This document shows positions 1 to 6,840 of a stretch of DNA of 7,882 nucleotides, piece by piece. This stretch comes from Bacteroidales bacterium (lineage in GTDB: Bacteria > Bacteroidota > Bacteroidia > Bacteroidales > Muribaculaceae). The first letter of the stretch is position 1; every line of letters begins with the position of its first letter. A program made the translations under genes and the position numbers. The notes under the pieces were generated by a model. The model had not been told where the DNA came from. It ran no database searches and saw only the letters and a list, made by a program, of their open reading frames with translations. The stretch is taken from the NCBI GenBank assembly GCA_004557195.1, contig SFER01000101.1, forward strand, positions 1 to 7,882, given 5' to 3'.

Positions 1-58
1 CAACAATATTCAATATGGACATCGCAGTAAAAATTGCATATATATTCCTTTTTAACAT
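1..58 (-). CDS. 5' end of a divergent gene with a signal-peptide-like N-terminus (partial)
   Basis: Reading the minus strand from the ATG at 58-56, an open frame runs off the left edge with no stop. It gives MLKRNIYAIFTAMSILNIV: a Met, a basic Lys-Arg pair, then a mostly apolar run. That is the layout of a Sec signal peptide or a first membrane segment, so the product is probably secreted or membrane-bound. The second in-frame ATG (22-20) would remove the basic n-region and is less likely to be the start. No cleavage site or lipobox is visible before the edge. No convincing TAnnTTTG box lies just upstream on this strand. With only 19 codons the family cannot be named, and a chance open frame is possible. 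Confidence 0.4.
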   Translation of the reverse strand, partial: MLKRNIYAIFTAMSILNIV

Positions 59-210
59 GGTGTCTAAGTTTATCTGTTTTGTTTTACGAAACTGCCTTTA
101 TTTTGTGATACGATTTCACACCACCCCGCACGAGAGCCGTGTTGCATCAAGCACCATGCTCGAAAAACAAAAATGTCCGATATTTACAAGGCACACCGGG
201 AATTTGTCGC

Positions 211-218
211 TATCTTTG
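211..218 (+). promoter_or_regulatory. Bacteroidetes -7 promoter box (TATCTTTG)
   Basis: TATCTTTG matches the Bacteroidetes housekeeping-sigma -7 consensus TAnnTTTG exactly. No TTTG -33 element is found about 19-21 bases upstream. The transcript would begin near 224-227, leaving about 16-19 bases before the ATG at 243 and about 135 before the GNAT ATG at 362. The short leader to 243 is the main contextual argument that the small reading frame 243-374 is the first gene of this transcript. Confidence 0.55.
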
Positions 219-242
219 CAACGTAAATCACACTTCAGCTAA

Positions 243-374
243 ATGACAATCATCTCGACAATATCAGTTCTTATATCCTTTGCGTGGCTTTGCTACCGCT
301 ATGGCGGCAAGGCTCCGCTATTTTTCGGTTCTTTATTACTCGTATTATCAATAATTCTTCTATGTGCAATATAA
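243..374 (+). CDS. Small 43-residue two-segment membrane peptide, overlapping the GNAT start
   Basis: The frame opens with ATG at 243-245 and stops with TAA at 372-374, giving 43 residues. Residues 3-17 (IISTISVLISFAWLC) and 26-43 (LFFGSLLLVLSIILLCAI) are strongly apolar. They are joined by a short polar, basic turn (YRYGGKAP), so the peptide could form a membrane hairpin with the turn on the cytoplasmic side. The -7 box at 211-218 places its ATG 24 bases after the box. Its last 13 bases overlap the start of the GNAT gene in another frame, which suggests translational coupling. Codon use is rich in TTA, CTA, TCA and ATA, unlike valS, although short membrane peptides often look this way. I do not recognise the family. 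Alternatives are a regulatory leader peptide or a chance frame in an AT-rich leader. Confidence 0.45.
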   Translation: MTIISTISVLISFAWLCYRYGGKAPLFFGSLLLVLSIILLCAI

Positions 375-1258
375 CTATCAGGCTCGAACAGCCGCAAGAC
401 TACTGCGAAGTGGAAAACCTCACCCGCGAAGCGTTCTGGAATGTGTATCGCCCGGGGTGCACCGAACATTTTGTTCTCAACCGCTTCCGTTCCAACCCCG
501 ATTTCATCCCGCAACTCGATTTCGTAATGGAAATCGATGGCAAAATCATAGGACATGTGATGTTTTCAAAGGCACACATCGACCTCGATGGCGGCGGCAC
601 ACTGCCATCGTGGACTTTCGGACCCATAAGCATTCACCCCGACTACAAGCGCAAAGGCTTCGGACTACGCCTGCTCCGCTACGCCCTCGATGAGGCGAAA
701 AAACTCGGTGTGGCGTTCATCTGCATGGAGGGAAACATCGATTTCTACAAGCACGCAGGATTCTCGCTTGCGAGCGCAATGAAAATCCACTACCACTCCG
801 AGCCGCGCGAGAGCGAAGTGCCCTATTTCCTCGCGCAGGAGTTAATTCCCGGCTATCTCAACGGCATCGAGGGGACATACACTCCCCCGAGCGGCTATTT
901 TGTCGCCGATGAGCAGCCCGACGAATTTGCCGCCTACGAAGCGACATTCCCCGCCAAAGAAAAAGCCTTCCAGGAGGGGCAGTTGCCACAGTTCTGCCAA
1001 AGTTGTGGCATGAAACTCACGCAAAACAGCGACTGCGGCACCAATTCCGACGGCAGCATCTCCTATGACTACTGTCGCTACTGCTACAAGGAGGGGCAAT
1101 TATTGCAGCAATGCGACATGGAAGGGATGATAGAACATTGCACACAGTTTGTCGATGAAATGAACAAATTGCTGCCACATCCCGTGAGCGTCGAAGAATA
1201 CCGCGAAATGGCGCGCTCATTCTTCCCGATGCTCAAGCGGTGGCGCAACAAGCCATGA
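362..1258 (+). CDS. GNAT N-acetyltransferase fused to a C-terminal zinc ribbon
   Basis: The 298-residue product has two parts. Residues 1 to about 145 form a GNAT fold that transfers an acetyl group from acetyl-CoA to an amine. The acetyl-CoA-binding motif A is seen at 86-105 (FGPISIHPDYKRKGFG...), with KRKGFG at 96-101 in place of the usual Q/RxxGxG/A. The late motif is FYKHAGF at 128-134. Residues 211-245 form a putative zinc ribbon with Cys212/Cys215 and Cys238/Cys241 as two CxxC knuckles, plus Cys225. A helical tail follows, ending in FFPMLKRW. This arrangement resembles the Pfam Zn_ribbon_2 type. The substrate is unknown. ATG 362 is preferred over an upstream GTG at 284, because the GNAT core begins at once (ITIRLEQPQDY) and the extension is out-of-frame reading of the small peptide gene. 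The gene is probably cotranscribed with 243-374. Confidence 0.88.
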   Translation: MCNITIRLEQPQDYCEVENLTREAFWNVYRPGCTEHFVLNRFRSNPDFIPQLDFVMEIDGKIIGHVMFSKAHIDLDGGGTLPSWTFGPISIHPDYKRKGFGLRLLRYALDEAKKLGVAFICMEGNIDFYKHAGFSLASAMKIHYHSEPRESEVPYFLAQELIPGYLNGIEGTYTPPSGYFVADEQPDEFAAYEATFPAKEKAFQEGQLPQFCQSCGMKLTQNSDCGTNSDGSISYDYCRYCYKEGQLLQQCDMEGMIEHCTQFVDEMNKLLPHPVSVEEYREMARSFFPMLKRWRNKP

Positions 1259-1295
1259 TAAGCATTTATGCAACAACCGACCAAGCATAAACAAG

Positions 1296-1333
1296 GCAGC
1301 ATGGTATCGTGAGACCCCATGCTGCAATTTTTT
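1296..1333 (+). terminator. Rho-independent terminator of the GNAT transcript
   Basis: A perfect 9-bp inverted repeat, GCAGCATGG (1296-1304) and CCATGCTGC (1317-1325), encloses a 12-base loop. It is followed by AA and a run of six T (1328-1333). It begins 37 bases after the GNAT stop codon. The T-run favours termination on the plus strand; no good T-run exists in the other direction. Confidence 0.85.
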
Positions 1334-1344
1334 CTCAATTAAGA

Positions 1345-1409
1345 TACAAAAATACCCGAGATGCGAGCGGAATCTGTGTTTTTTTTGCACATTCCGCTGC
1401 AAACTCGGG
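1345..1409 (-). terminator. Long hairpin terminator of the valS-rpiB transcript
   Basis: Outer arms CCCGAG (1355-1360) and CTCGGG (1404-1409) and inner arms GCGGAAT (1367-1373) and ATTCCGC (1391-1397) are all perfectly complementary. TGC/GCA pairs bridge them, and an extra GTG/CAC closes a loop that contains eight T on the plus strand. Read on the minus strand, the hairpin starts 32 bases after the rpiB stop and is followed by TATTTTTGTATC, a suitable U-rich release site. Confidence 0.75.
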
Positions 1410-1441
1410 GATTTCTCGTATTTCAGAGGTAAGTATATCGC

Positions 1442-1897
1442 TTATTTGGAAAGGGGGATTTTGTCGATGCGGCGCTGATGGCGTCCACCTTCAAAATCAC
1501 TGTTGAGATAGGTTTTTACAATCTCCACAGCCTCCTCGTTGCTCACAAAGCGTCCGGGCATCACGAGCACATTGGCATCGTTGTGGGCGCGTGCCAGCTG
1601 AGCGAGCTCGGGCTTCCAGCAGAGGGCTGCACGGATGCCTTGATGCTTGTTGAGGGTGATGTTGATGCCGTTACCGGTGCCACAGATGGCAATTCCGGGA
1701 TAGCACTCGCCACTCTCCACAGCCTCGGCACATGGGTGGGCGAAGTCGGGATAATCGCAACTTTCTGCCGAATAGGTGCCGAAGTCGTGATATTCGATTC
1801 CGTTGTCGGTGAGGAATTTAATCACCGCTTGCTTGGTTTCATATCCGGCGTGGTCGCTGCAGAGCGCCACAGCCTTGCCTTCTTTGAGTATCGACAT
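1442..1897 (-). CDS. rpiB: Ribose-5-phosphate isomerase B
   Basis: RpiB interconverts ribose 5-phosphate and ribulose 5-phosphate in the non-oxidative pentose phosphate pathway, in the cytoplasm. The 151-residue product matches the usual length of about 150. Asp15 and His16 lie in CSDHAGYETK. The catalytic-base cysteine is Cys72 in ICGTGNGINI, followed by the phosphate/anion-hole loop GTGNG (73-77). His105 is in the conserved HND, and Arg139 and Arg142/Arg143 near the C-terminus fit the phosphate-binding arginines. ATG 1897 is chosen because the family N-terminus (a short lead, then VALCSDHAG) starts there. A longer frame back to 1993 would only overlap the end of valS with basic, unrelated residues. 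The gap to the valS stop is 10 bases, so the two are almost certainly cotranscribed. LacA/LacB galactose-6-phosphate isomerases are related, but the solo gene and motifs favour RpiB. Confidence 0.95.
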   Translation of the reverse strand: MSILKEGKAVALCSDHAGYETKQAVIKFLTDNGIEYHDFGTYSAESCDYPDFAHPCAEAVESGECYPGIAICGTGNGINITLNKHQGIRAALCWKPELAQLARAHNDANVLVMPGRFVSNEEAVEIVKTYLNSDFEGGRHQRRIDKIPLSK

Positions 1898-1907
1898 AAT
1901 TTCTATT

Positions 1908-4589
1908 TTATAACGACTTGAGATGTGCAATACCGTCCTCGAGGGTCTTGATTTTGCTCTCGGCATCGGCTTTCTTCTTTCTTTCGCCTTCAACGACAGC
2001 AGCGGGAGCGTTGGCTACAAACTTCTCGTTGCTCAACTTGCCGTTGATAGATTTGAGGAAGCCTTGCATGTATTTGAGTTCAGCCTCGAGTTTCTTCAAT
2101 TCCTCTTCCACGTTGATATTGTTGCCCAACGGAACGCAGTATTCGGTTGTTCCAACGAGGAACGAAGCCGCGGTGGCGTCTTTTTCGGCAACTTTGCTGA
2201 TAGCGGAGAGGTTGGCGAGTTTCATAATCACCGGCTGGAGCGGAGCCTCGGCATCTCCCACGAGATGGAGCTCGAGTTGCTCCTTGTTGGGGATGTTTTT
2301 CTGCAAGCGCACGGTGCGCACACCTGCGATAATCTCCTTGACAGCCGCCATGGTGTCGATAAGCGCCTTGTCGGGTTCGCCGGCAATCGGCATCCGGGCA
2401 ACCATGATGCTCTCGCCCGGCTTGCGATCGGTGAGGTGCTGCCACAATTCCTCGGTGATAAACGGCATGAACGGGTGGAGCATACGCAAGAGCGAGTCGA
2501 AGAAGCGCAATGTGGCGTCGAATGTAGCGCGGTCGATAGGCTTTTGATAAGCCGGTTTAATCATTTCGAGATACCACGATGAGAATTCGTCCCAGAAGAG
2601 TTTATACACCGCCATGAGCGCTTCCGAGATGCGGAACTTGCCAAAGAGGTCTGCGACCTCGGCAAGAGTGGCATCGAGAGTGGCTTGGAACCACTCCACA
2701 GCGATTTTGCTGCTCTCGGGCTGCTCGACATCTGCCACTTCCCAACCTTTCACAAGACGGAAAGCGTTCCAAATCTTGTTGTTGAAGTTGCGACCCTGCT
2801 CGCAAAGCGAATCGTCATAGAGGATATCGTTACCGGCAGGAGCGGCGAGCATCAAGCCCATGCGAACACCATCGGCGCCGAAACGCTCCATCAATTCAAT
2901 CGGGTCGGGCGAGTTGCCGAGCGATTTCGACATCTTTCTGCCGAGCTTGTCGCGCACGATACCGGTGAAATAGACATTGCGGAACGGCATGTCGCCATTA
3001 TACTCATATCCCGCCATAATCATTCTGGCAACCCAGAAGAAGATGATATCGGGACCGGTTACGAGGTCGGCAGTGGGATAATAGTATTTGATTTCGTCGT
3101 TTCCGGGGTTGTTGATGCCATCGAAAAGCGAGATGGGCCACAACCACGACGAGAACCAAGTGTCGAGGCAGTCGCTGTCTTGGCGCAAGTCGTCGATTGT
3201 GAGGTTGCTGTTTCCGCTCTGTTTCTTGGCGAGCGCGAGCGCCTCGTCGGCAGTCTCGGCAACGACATATCCGCCCTGTGGGAGGAAATAGGCAGGAATG
3301 CGGTGTCCCCACCAGAGTTGGCGGCTGATACACCAGTCCTTGATATTCTCCATCCAGTGGCGATAGGTGTTCTTGTATTTCGGAGGATAGAATTTCAATT
3401 CATCGTTCATCACGGGAGCGAGAGCAATCTCGGCGAAATGCTCCATCTTCAAGAACCACTGCATCGAGAGTTTAGGCTCGATAGCCACATTTGTTCTCTC
3501 GCTGAAGCCCACCTTGTTGGTGTAAGGCTCAACCTTTTCCATCAAGCCCTTCTCCTGCAAATCTATTTCGATTTGCTTGCGCACATCGAAGCGGTCCATG
3601 CCCACATAGAGCACAGCCTTCTCGTTGAGAGTGCCGTTATCGTTGAAGATGTCGATGCTCTCGAGGTTGTATTTCTCGCCGAGCATATAGTCGTTGACAT
3701 CGTGAGCCGGAGTTACTTTAAGACAGCCGGTACCAAATTCGATATCGACATATTCGTCTTCGATAACAGGGATAACACGGCCCACGAGAGGCACCATCAC
3801 CTTTTTGCCGCTCAACCAGCGGTTCTTGGGGTCTTTGGGGTTGATACACATAGCGGTATCGCCCATGATAGTCTCGGGGCGGGTTGTAGCCACAACAGCA
3901 TAGCGGCGACCCTGCTCATCGACATGAATCACCTCGCCCTCTTTAGGCTCGGCAGCGGCATCGGTGTCGTCAACCACATAGTAGCGGAGATAATAGAGTT
4001 TGCTATGCTCCTCTTTATAGACCACCTCCTCGTCGCTCAAAGCAGTGAGAGCCTTGGGGTCCCAGTTTACCATGCGCACACCGCGGTAGATCAAGCCCTT
4101 GTTGTACAAATCGACAAACACCTTGATAACGCTCTTGCTGCGGGTTTCATCCATGGTGAAAGCGGTGCGGTCCCAGTCGCACGAAGCGCCGAGCTTGCGC
4201 AACTGCTTGAGGATGATGCCACCGTGCTCCTCGGTCCACGCCCAGGCGTGCTTGAGGAACTCCTCGCGGGTGAGGTCGGTCTTTTTGATGCCCTGCGCGG
4301 CGAGTTTGTTCACCACCTTGGCTTCGGTGGCGATAGAAGCGTGGTCGGTACCGGGCACCCAGAGAGCATTCTTGCCCTCCATGCGCGCGCGGCGGATGAG
4401 GATATCCTGGATTGTGTTGTTGAGCATGTGCCCCATGTGAAGCACACCGGTTACATTCGGCGGCGGGATAACGATAGTGTAGGGTTCGCGCTCATCGGGA
4501 ACCGATTTAAACAACTTGTTGTCCAGCCAATATTTATACCACTTTCCCTCAACCTCGGAGGGGTCGTACTTGGTTGCCAATTCGTTCAT
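1908..4589 (-). CDS. valS: Valyl-tRNA synthetase
   Basis: This class I aminoacyl-tRNA synthetase joins valine to tRNA-Val using ATP and hydrolyses mischarged Thr-tRNA. The product is 893 residues, typical for the family, and appears intact. The N-terminus shows the family signature YDPSEVEGKWYKYW. The HIGH motif is HMGH at 51-54, after PPPNVTGVL. The CP1 editing domain contains TTRPET at 235-240 and later a TPAHDVNDY segment. The KMSKS motif is exact at 552-556. A helical anticodon-binding domain follows, and the last 71 residues (about 823-893) form a charged coiled coil (VEEELKKLEAELKYM...KIKTLEDGIAHLKSL) that contacts the tRNA in ValRS enzymes. ATG 4589 is chosen over the in-frame ATG at 4637, because the upstream part would contain the -7 promoter box. 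It is the first gene of the valS-rpiB operon. Confidence 0.97.
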   Translation of the reverse strand: MNELATKYDPSEVEGKWYKYWLDNKLFKSVPDEREPYTIVIPPPNVTGVLHMGHMLNNTIQDILIRRARMEGKNALWVPGTDHASIATEAKVVNKLAAQGIKKTDLTREEFLKHAWAWTEEHGGIILKQLRKLGASCDWDRTAFTMDETRSKSVIKVFVDLYNKGLIYRGVRMVNWDPKALTALSDEEVVYKEEHSKLYYLRYYVVDDTDAAAEPKEGEVIHVDEQGRRYAVVATTRPETIMGDTAMCINPKDPKNRWLSGKKVMVPLVGRVIPVIEDEYVDIEFGTGCLKVTPAHDVNDYMLGEKYNLESIDIFNDNGTLNEKAVLYVGMDRFDVRKQIEIDLQEKGLMEKVEPYTNKVGFSERTNVAIEPKLSMQWFLKMEHFAEIALAPVMNDELKFYPPKYKNTYRHWMENIKDWCISRQLWWGHRIPAYFLPQGGYVVAETADEALALAKKQSGNSNLTIDDLRQDSDCLDTWFSSWLWPISLFDGINNPGNDEIKYYYPTADLVTGPDIIFFWVARMIMAGYEYNGDMPFRNVYFTGIVRDKLGRKMSKSLGNSPDPIELMERFGADGVRMGLMLAAPAGNDILYDDSLCEQGRNFNNKIWNAFRLVKGWEVADVEQPESSKIAVEWFQATLDATLAEVADLFGKFRISEALMAVYKLFWDEFSSWYLEMIKPAYQKPIDRATFDATLRFFDSLLRMLHPFMPFITEELWQHLTDRKPGESIMVARMPIAGEPDKALIDTMAAVKEIIAGVRTVRLQKNIPNKEQLELHLVGDAEAPLQPVIMKLANLSAISKVAEKDATAASFLVGTTEYCVPLGNNINVEEELKKLEAELKYMQGFLKSINGKLSNEKFVANAPAAVVEGERKKKADAESKIKTLEDGIAHLKSL

Positions 4590-4624
4590 ATCTGTAGATT
4601 TAATAAATTTCTGATTCCAAATTG

Positions 4625-4632
4625 CAAAGTTA
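4625..4632 (-). promoter_or_regulatory. valS -7 promoter box (TAACTTTG)
   Basis: On the minus strand, TAACTTTG (4632 down to 4625) is an exact TAnnTTTG box ending 35 bases before the valS ATG. No TTTG lies at the expected -33 spacing; the nearest TTTG on that side is about 33 bases further upstream. Transcription should start near 4620-4616, giving a leader of about 30 bases, A/T-rich and without a Shine-Dalgarno sequence, as is usual in Bacteroidetes. Confidence 0.7.
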
Positions 4633-4709
4633 CACAAAAAAACGCGATTACGCCCCTCATTTTCACAAAAATCGGTTCTTTAGCGGTTAAGATAATCGCA
4701 AGAGACGGG

Positions 4710-4736
4710 AAAAGGCGGCACGAAGCCGCCTTTTTT
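4710..4736 (-). terminator. GC-rich hairpin terminator after the lipoprotein gene
   Basis: GGCGGC (4714-4719) and GCCGCC (4725-4730) form a perfect 6-bp stem around a 5-base loop. The loop reads TTCGT on the minus strand, close to a stable UUCG-type loop. It is flanked by AAAA (4710-4713) and TTTTTT (4731-4736), so it can act in both directions. On the minus strand it lies about 30 bases after the lipoprotein stop and just before the valS promoter, separating the two operons. The minus-strand T-run is only four bases, so read-through is possible. Confidence 0.75.
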
Positions 4737-4761
4737 GTTATGGGATGGGGGTTAGCCGGGA

Positions 4762-6819
4762 TTATTCGGCTGCGTCCCAAGTGCAATCTACGAATTCAAA
4801 TTTGCCCGGGGCAACCACTTTGAAACGAGCAGTGTAGGTGGCGCTGCTGCCGGTATATACACCGAAATTGATGGTGTAAATCACATCGAGGCCGTCGATA
4901 GGAGCGGCATCGGGGTGAATAGCTGCAAGTGCGCCCGGCATTACCTCGGTGGTGAAGCGTTTCTTCATGAGTGCGAGGATAGCATCGTCGTCCATGCCCT
5001 CATAGCCGGCGGGATATTGCTCGCGAGCCTTGGCAGGGCGAAGATCGACATTGCCTTGATAAGCCGAAGTACCGCAGTAGTACTCGTTGTTGCCATAGCT
5101 CGACACATAGAAGTTGCCATCCTTGATGCCGGTAGAGCCGAGAGGCTTATCGATGTTTTCATACACCCAATCAACGCAAGCCTGGTAGTAGAGAGTGCTG
5201 ATTTCGATACCCTTACCTGCAGGGAGAGTGATTTCGACATTGGGGTTGTACATCCACTTGCCGCCGGTTCTCACGAATTGAGCGCTTTCCTCAATCACGC
5301 CGGTGTTCTTAATCCATTGTGTGCCGTCGAAGGTGTATTCATCGCATACAAACGAAGTTGCGCCGCTCTTGTAGAGTTTGTAACCAACGAGTTTGCTGTC
5401 TTCCTCGCGAGCAAACGGATATTTCTCTTTGAGGTAGATAGGCAAGTAGAAATCGGGATCGGAGAGGTTGTAGTATTTTTGGTCCATATCCTCATAATCC
5501 GATGGTTGAACCATATCGATAGAGGTGTTGGCACTCCACTTGTTGCCATCAAAGGCATACACGGCAGTAACCTTCTCGTAGGGGACAAATGTGGGAGCGT
5601 CCTTGAGAGCCGGAGCGGCAGCCACCGACTTGGCATCAACAAGCACGAAATTGACATATTTTTTGGAAGAAATCGACACGAGGTAACCGGTGATGGTGTA
5701 GGAAACGCCATCGGCAAAGAGAGCCTTTTGCTCGGCTGTGCCTTGGTAGATACTGCCTTGCGATGCCTCGGCGCCTTCAACATTGAAATTGATAAAGTTG
5801 GAAACTGCGGCTGTTGCTGTGAATTGGCAATATTGAGGGGCGAAGTTGCCTTCACGCACTGCAGCGGCATCGAAATCGGCGCCGGTGAGCACTTTTGCAG
5901 CAGGATAAGCCACCTTCTCGGTGCCTTCGATCGACACGGTGTAGTCCTCGGCAGTGCCTGAAATCTGGAGACCTGTACCATAAGCCGAAACAGTTCCGGA
6001 AACCTTCACTTGCGTGCCCACAGTCCAATCGGCAGCAGTGAAGCCGCTTGAATAATAAACGAGGATAGAACCTGAATTGTCGGTGAGGATGAAACCGCGG
6101 TTGCATATAGCGCTCACAACACCGGCCACCTCAACTACGTCATCGACAGCGACAGTTCCGAGCACCGAAGTTTTTTGGAATGTAGGAGGTTGTGGTTCGT
6201 CGCCGCCGCTGCCGCTGCCGCCGCCGAAATCGGGTTCCTCATAGGCTTGGTTGTAGTTCACAACAATCATGTCGCCTTTCTCGGCATCGGGGAAGCGATA
6301 AGCGAGGAGAGCGGGGAGAGTAGCCTTGGCTGTAACCGATGGAGTGAAAGCCTCGGCGTATTCAATGTCGTCGTCCCAAGCGAGGATGTAGTCTTCGCCG
6401 ATGAGAGTGTATTCAGTAGCCGAACCGAAAGCCACAACATCTTCGGGCATTTCGGCAGCAGTGTTGTAGGTAATTTTAATCGACGAGCCGTCGCTGAGAG
6501 TGAAATAGGAGAAATCGGGGTCGCTAAGGAAATTGGGGATATATTCCTTGGCGCTGATTTCATTGGTGAAATAGTGCTGTGTGCCCACAGCCTTGAGTTG
6601 CTTGGAGAGAGCGTCGCCCGCCTTGGCGATATTGTCGGAGTTTGCGGCAAGGTTGGCATAGTCGGCAGCGGTGAGAGTGTATTCCACAGCCTGCTTGTTG
6701 GTAGCAGCGGGGTCGCCTTCAAAGCCGTCCAACTTGTCGTTCCACGCATTCACATCGCAAGAAGCAACCGATGCGAGACATGCTCCGGCAAGTAATGAAT
6801 ATAATAGATTCTTTTTCAT
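4762..6819 (-). CDS. Modular lipoprotein with repeats and OB-fold-like centre, partner of a TonB-dependent receptor
   Basis: The 685-residue product starts with a lipoprotein signal peptide (MKKNLLYSLLAGACLASVAS) with Cys21 as the lipidated residue. Residues 45-120 and 136-193 look like two related modules (EYTL...DY, then an apolar Pro-containing segment, then an IxxxY or VxxY strand). A Gly/Ser/Asp/Pro hinge spans 198-212. Residues 215-300 read like an OB-fold (VVEVAGVVSAICNRGFIL..., then VGTQVKVSGTVS), as in DUF5689/YhcR-type proteins, and 308-402 may be a second one. Residues 411-530 include a further module copy (432-490). The C-terminal region 535-685 holds YYQACVDWVYENI and a final Phe/Trp-rich strand. 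It follows the receptor gene by 21 bases, like susD after susC, but shows no SusD features. It probably sits in the outer membrane and binds a ligand for the receptor. The ligand and enzymatic activity, if any, are unknown. Confidence 0.8.
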   Translation of the reverse strand: MKKNLLYSLLAGACLASVASCDVNAWNDKLDGFEGDPAATNKQAVEYTLTAADYANLAANSDNIAKAGDALSKQLKAVGTQHYFTNEISAKEYIPNFLSDPDFSYFTLSDGSSIKITYNTAAEMPEDVVAFGSATEYTLIGEDYILAWDDDIEYAEAFTPSVTAKATLPALLAYRFPDAEKGDMIVVNYNQAYEEPDFGGGSGSGGDEPQPPTFQKTSVLGTVAVDDVVEVAGVVSAICNRGFILTDNSGSILVYYSSGFTAADWTVGTQVKVSGTVSAYGTGLQISGTAEDYTVSIEGTEKVAYPAAKVLTGADFDAAAVREGNFAPQYCQFTATAAVSNFINFNVEGAEASQGSIYQGTAEQKALFADGVSYTITGYLVSISSKKYVNFVLVDAKSVAAAPALKDAPTFVPYEKVTAVYAFDGNKWSANTSIDMVQPSDYEDMDQKYYNLSDPDFYLPIYLKEKYPFAREEDSKLVGYKLYKSGATSFVCDEYTFDGTQWIKNTGVIEESAQFVRTGGKWMYNPNVEITLPAGKGIEISTLYYQACVDWVYENIDKPLGSTGIKDGNFYVSSYGNNEYYCGTSAYQGNVDLRPAKAREQYPAGYEGMDDDAILALMKKRFTTEVMPGALAAIHPDAAPIDGLDVIYTINFGVYTGSSATYTARFKVVAPGKFEFVDCTWDAAE
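6202..6225. repeat. GCY triplet run encoding a Gly/Ser hinge
   Basis: Eight consecutive GCC/GCT triplets on the plus strand (GGC/AGC on the coding strand) encode GGGSGSGG at residues 199-206 of the lipoprotein. The run is in frame, so gain or loss of units would change hinge length without a frameshift. Confidence 0.7.
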
Positions 6820-6840
6820 TGTTATCTAATGATTAATGGT

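Noticed and set aside
15..242. A 75-codon plus-strand frame before the small peptide gene
   Set aside because: The -7 box at 211-218 lies inside it, it overlaps the likely divergent gene start at 58, and its composition shows no domain or consistent hydrophobic pattern. Its stop touching the ATG at 243 appears to be chance.
284..361. A GTG-initiated 26-residue extension of the GNAT protein
   Set aside because: The GNAT fold starts directly at ATG 362. The extension is the out-of-frame reading of the 43-residue peptide gene and shows no targeting signal.
1898..1993. A 32-residue N-terminal extension of RpiB overlapping valS
   Set aside because: The residues are basic and unrelated to the family, and the normal RpiB length and N-terminus fit ATG 1897.
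1478..2582. Plus-strand frames antisense to rpiB and the 3' end of valS
   Set aside because: They are codon-register shadows of well-supported genes, with no independent start signals.
4590..4637. A 16-residue N-terminal extension of valyl-tRNA synthetase from ATG 4637
   Set aside because: The TAACTTTG promoter box falls inside this extension, so the transcript should begin downstream of that ATG, and the family signature begins right after ATG 4589.
2685..4823. A 712-codon open frame on the plus strand, antisense to valS
   Set aside because: It lies in exact codon register with valS, so each antisense stop would need a TTA, CTA or TCA codon in valS, and valS avoids these. The translation shows no recognisable domain and runs through the valS promoter and the hairpin at 4714-4730.
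4915..5961. A 348-codon plus-strand frame antisense to the lipoprotein gene
   Set aside because: It has the same codon register as the gene on the other strand, is explained by the same codon avoidance, and has no motif, promoter or leader of its own.
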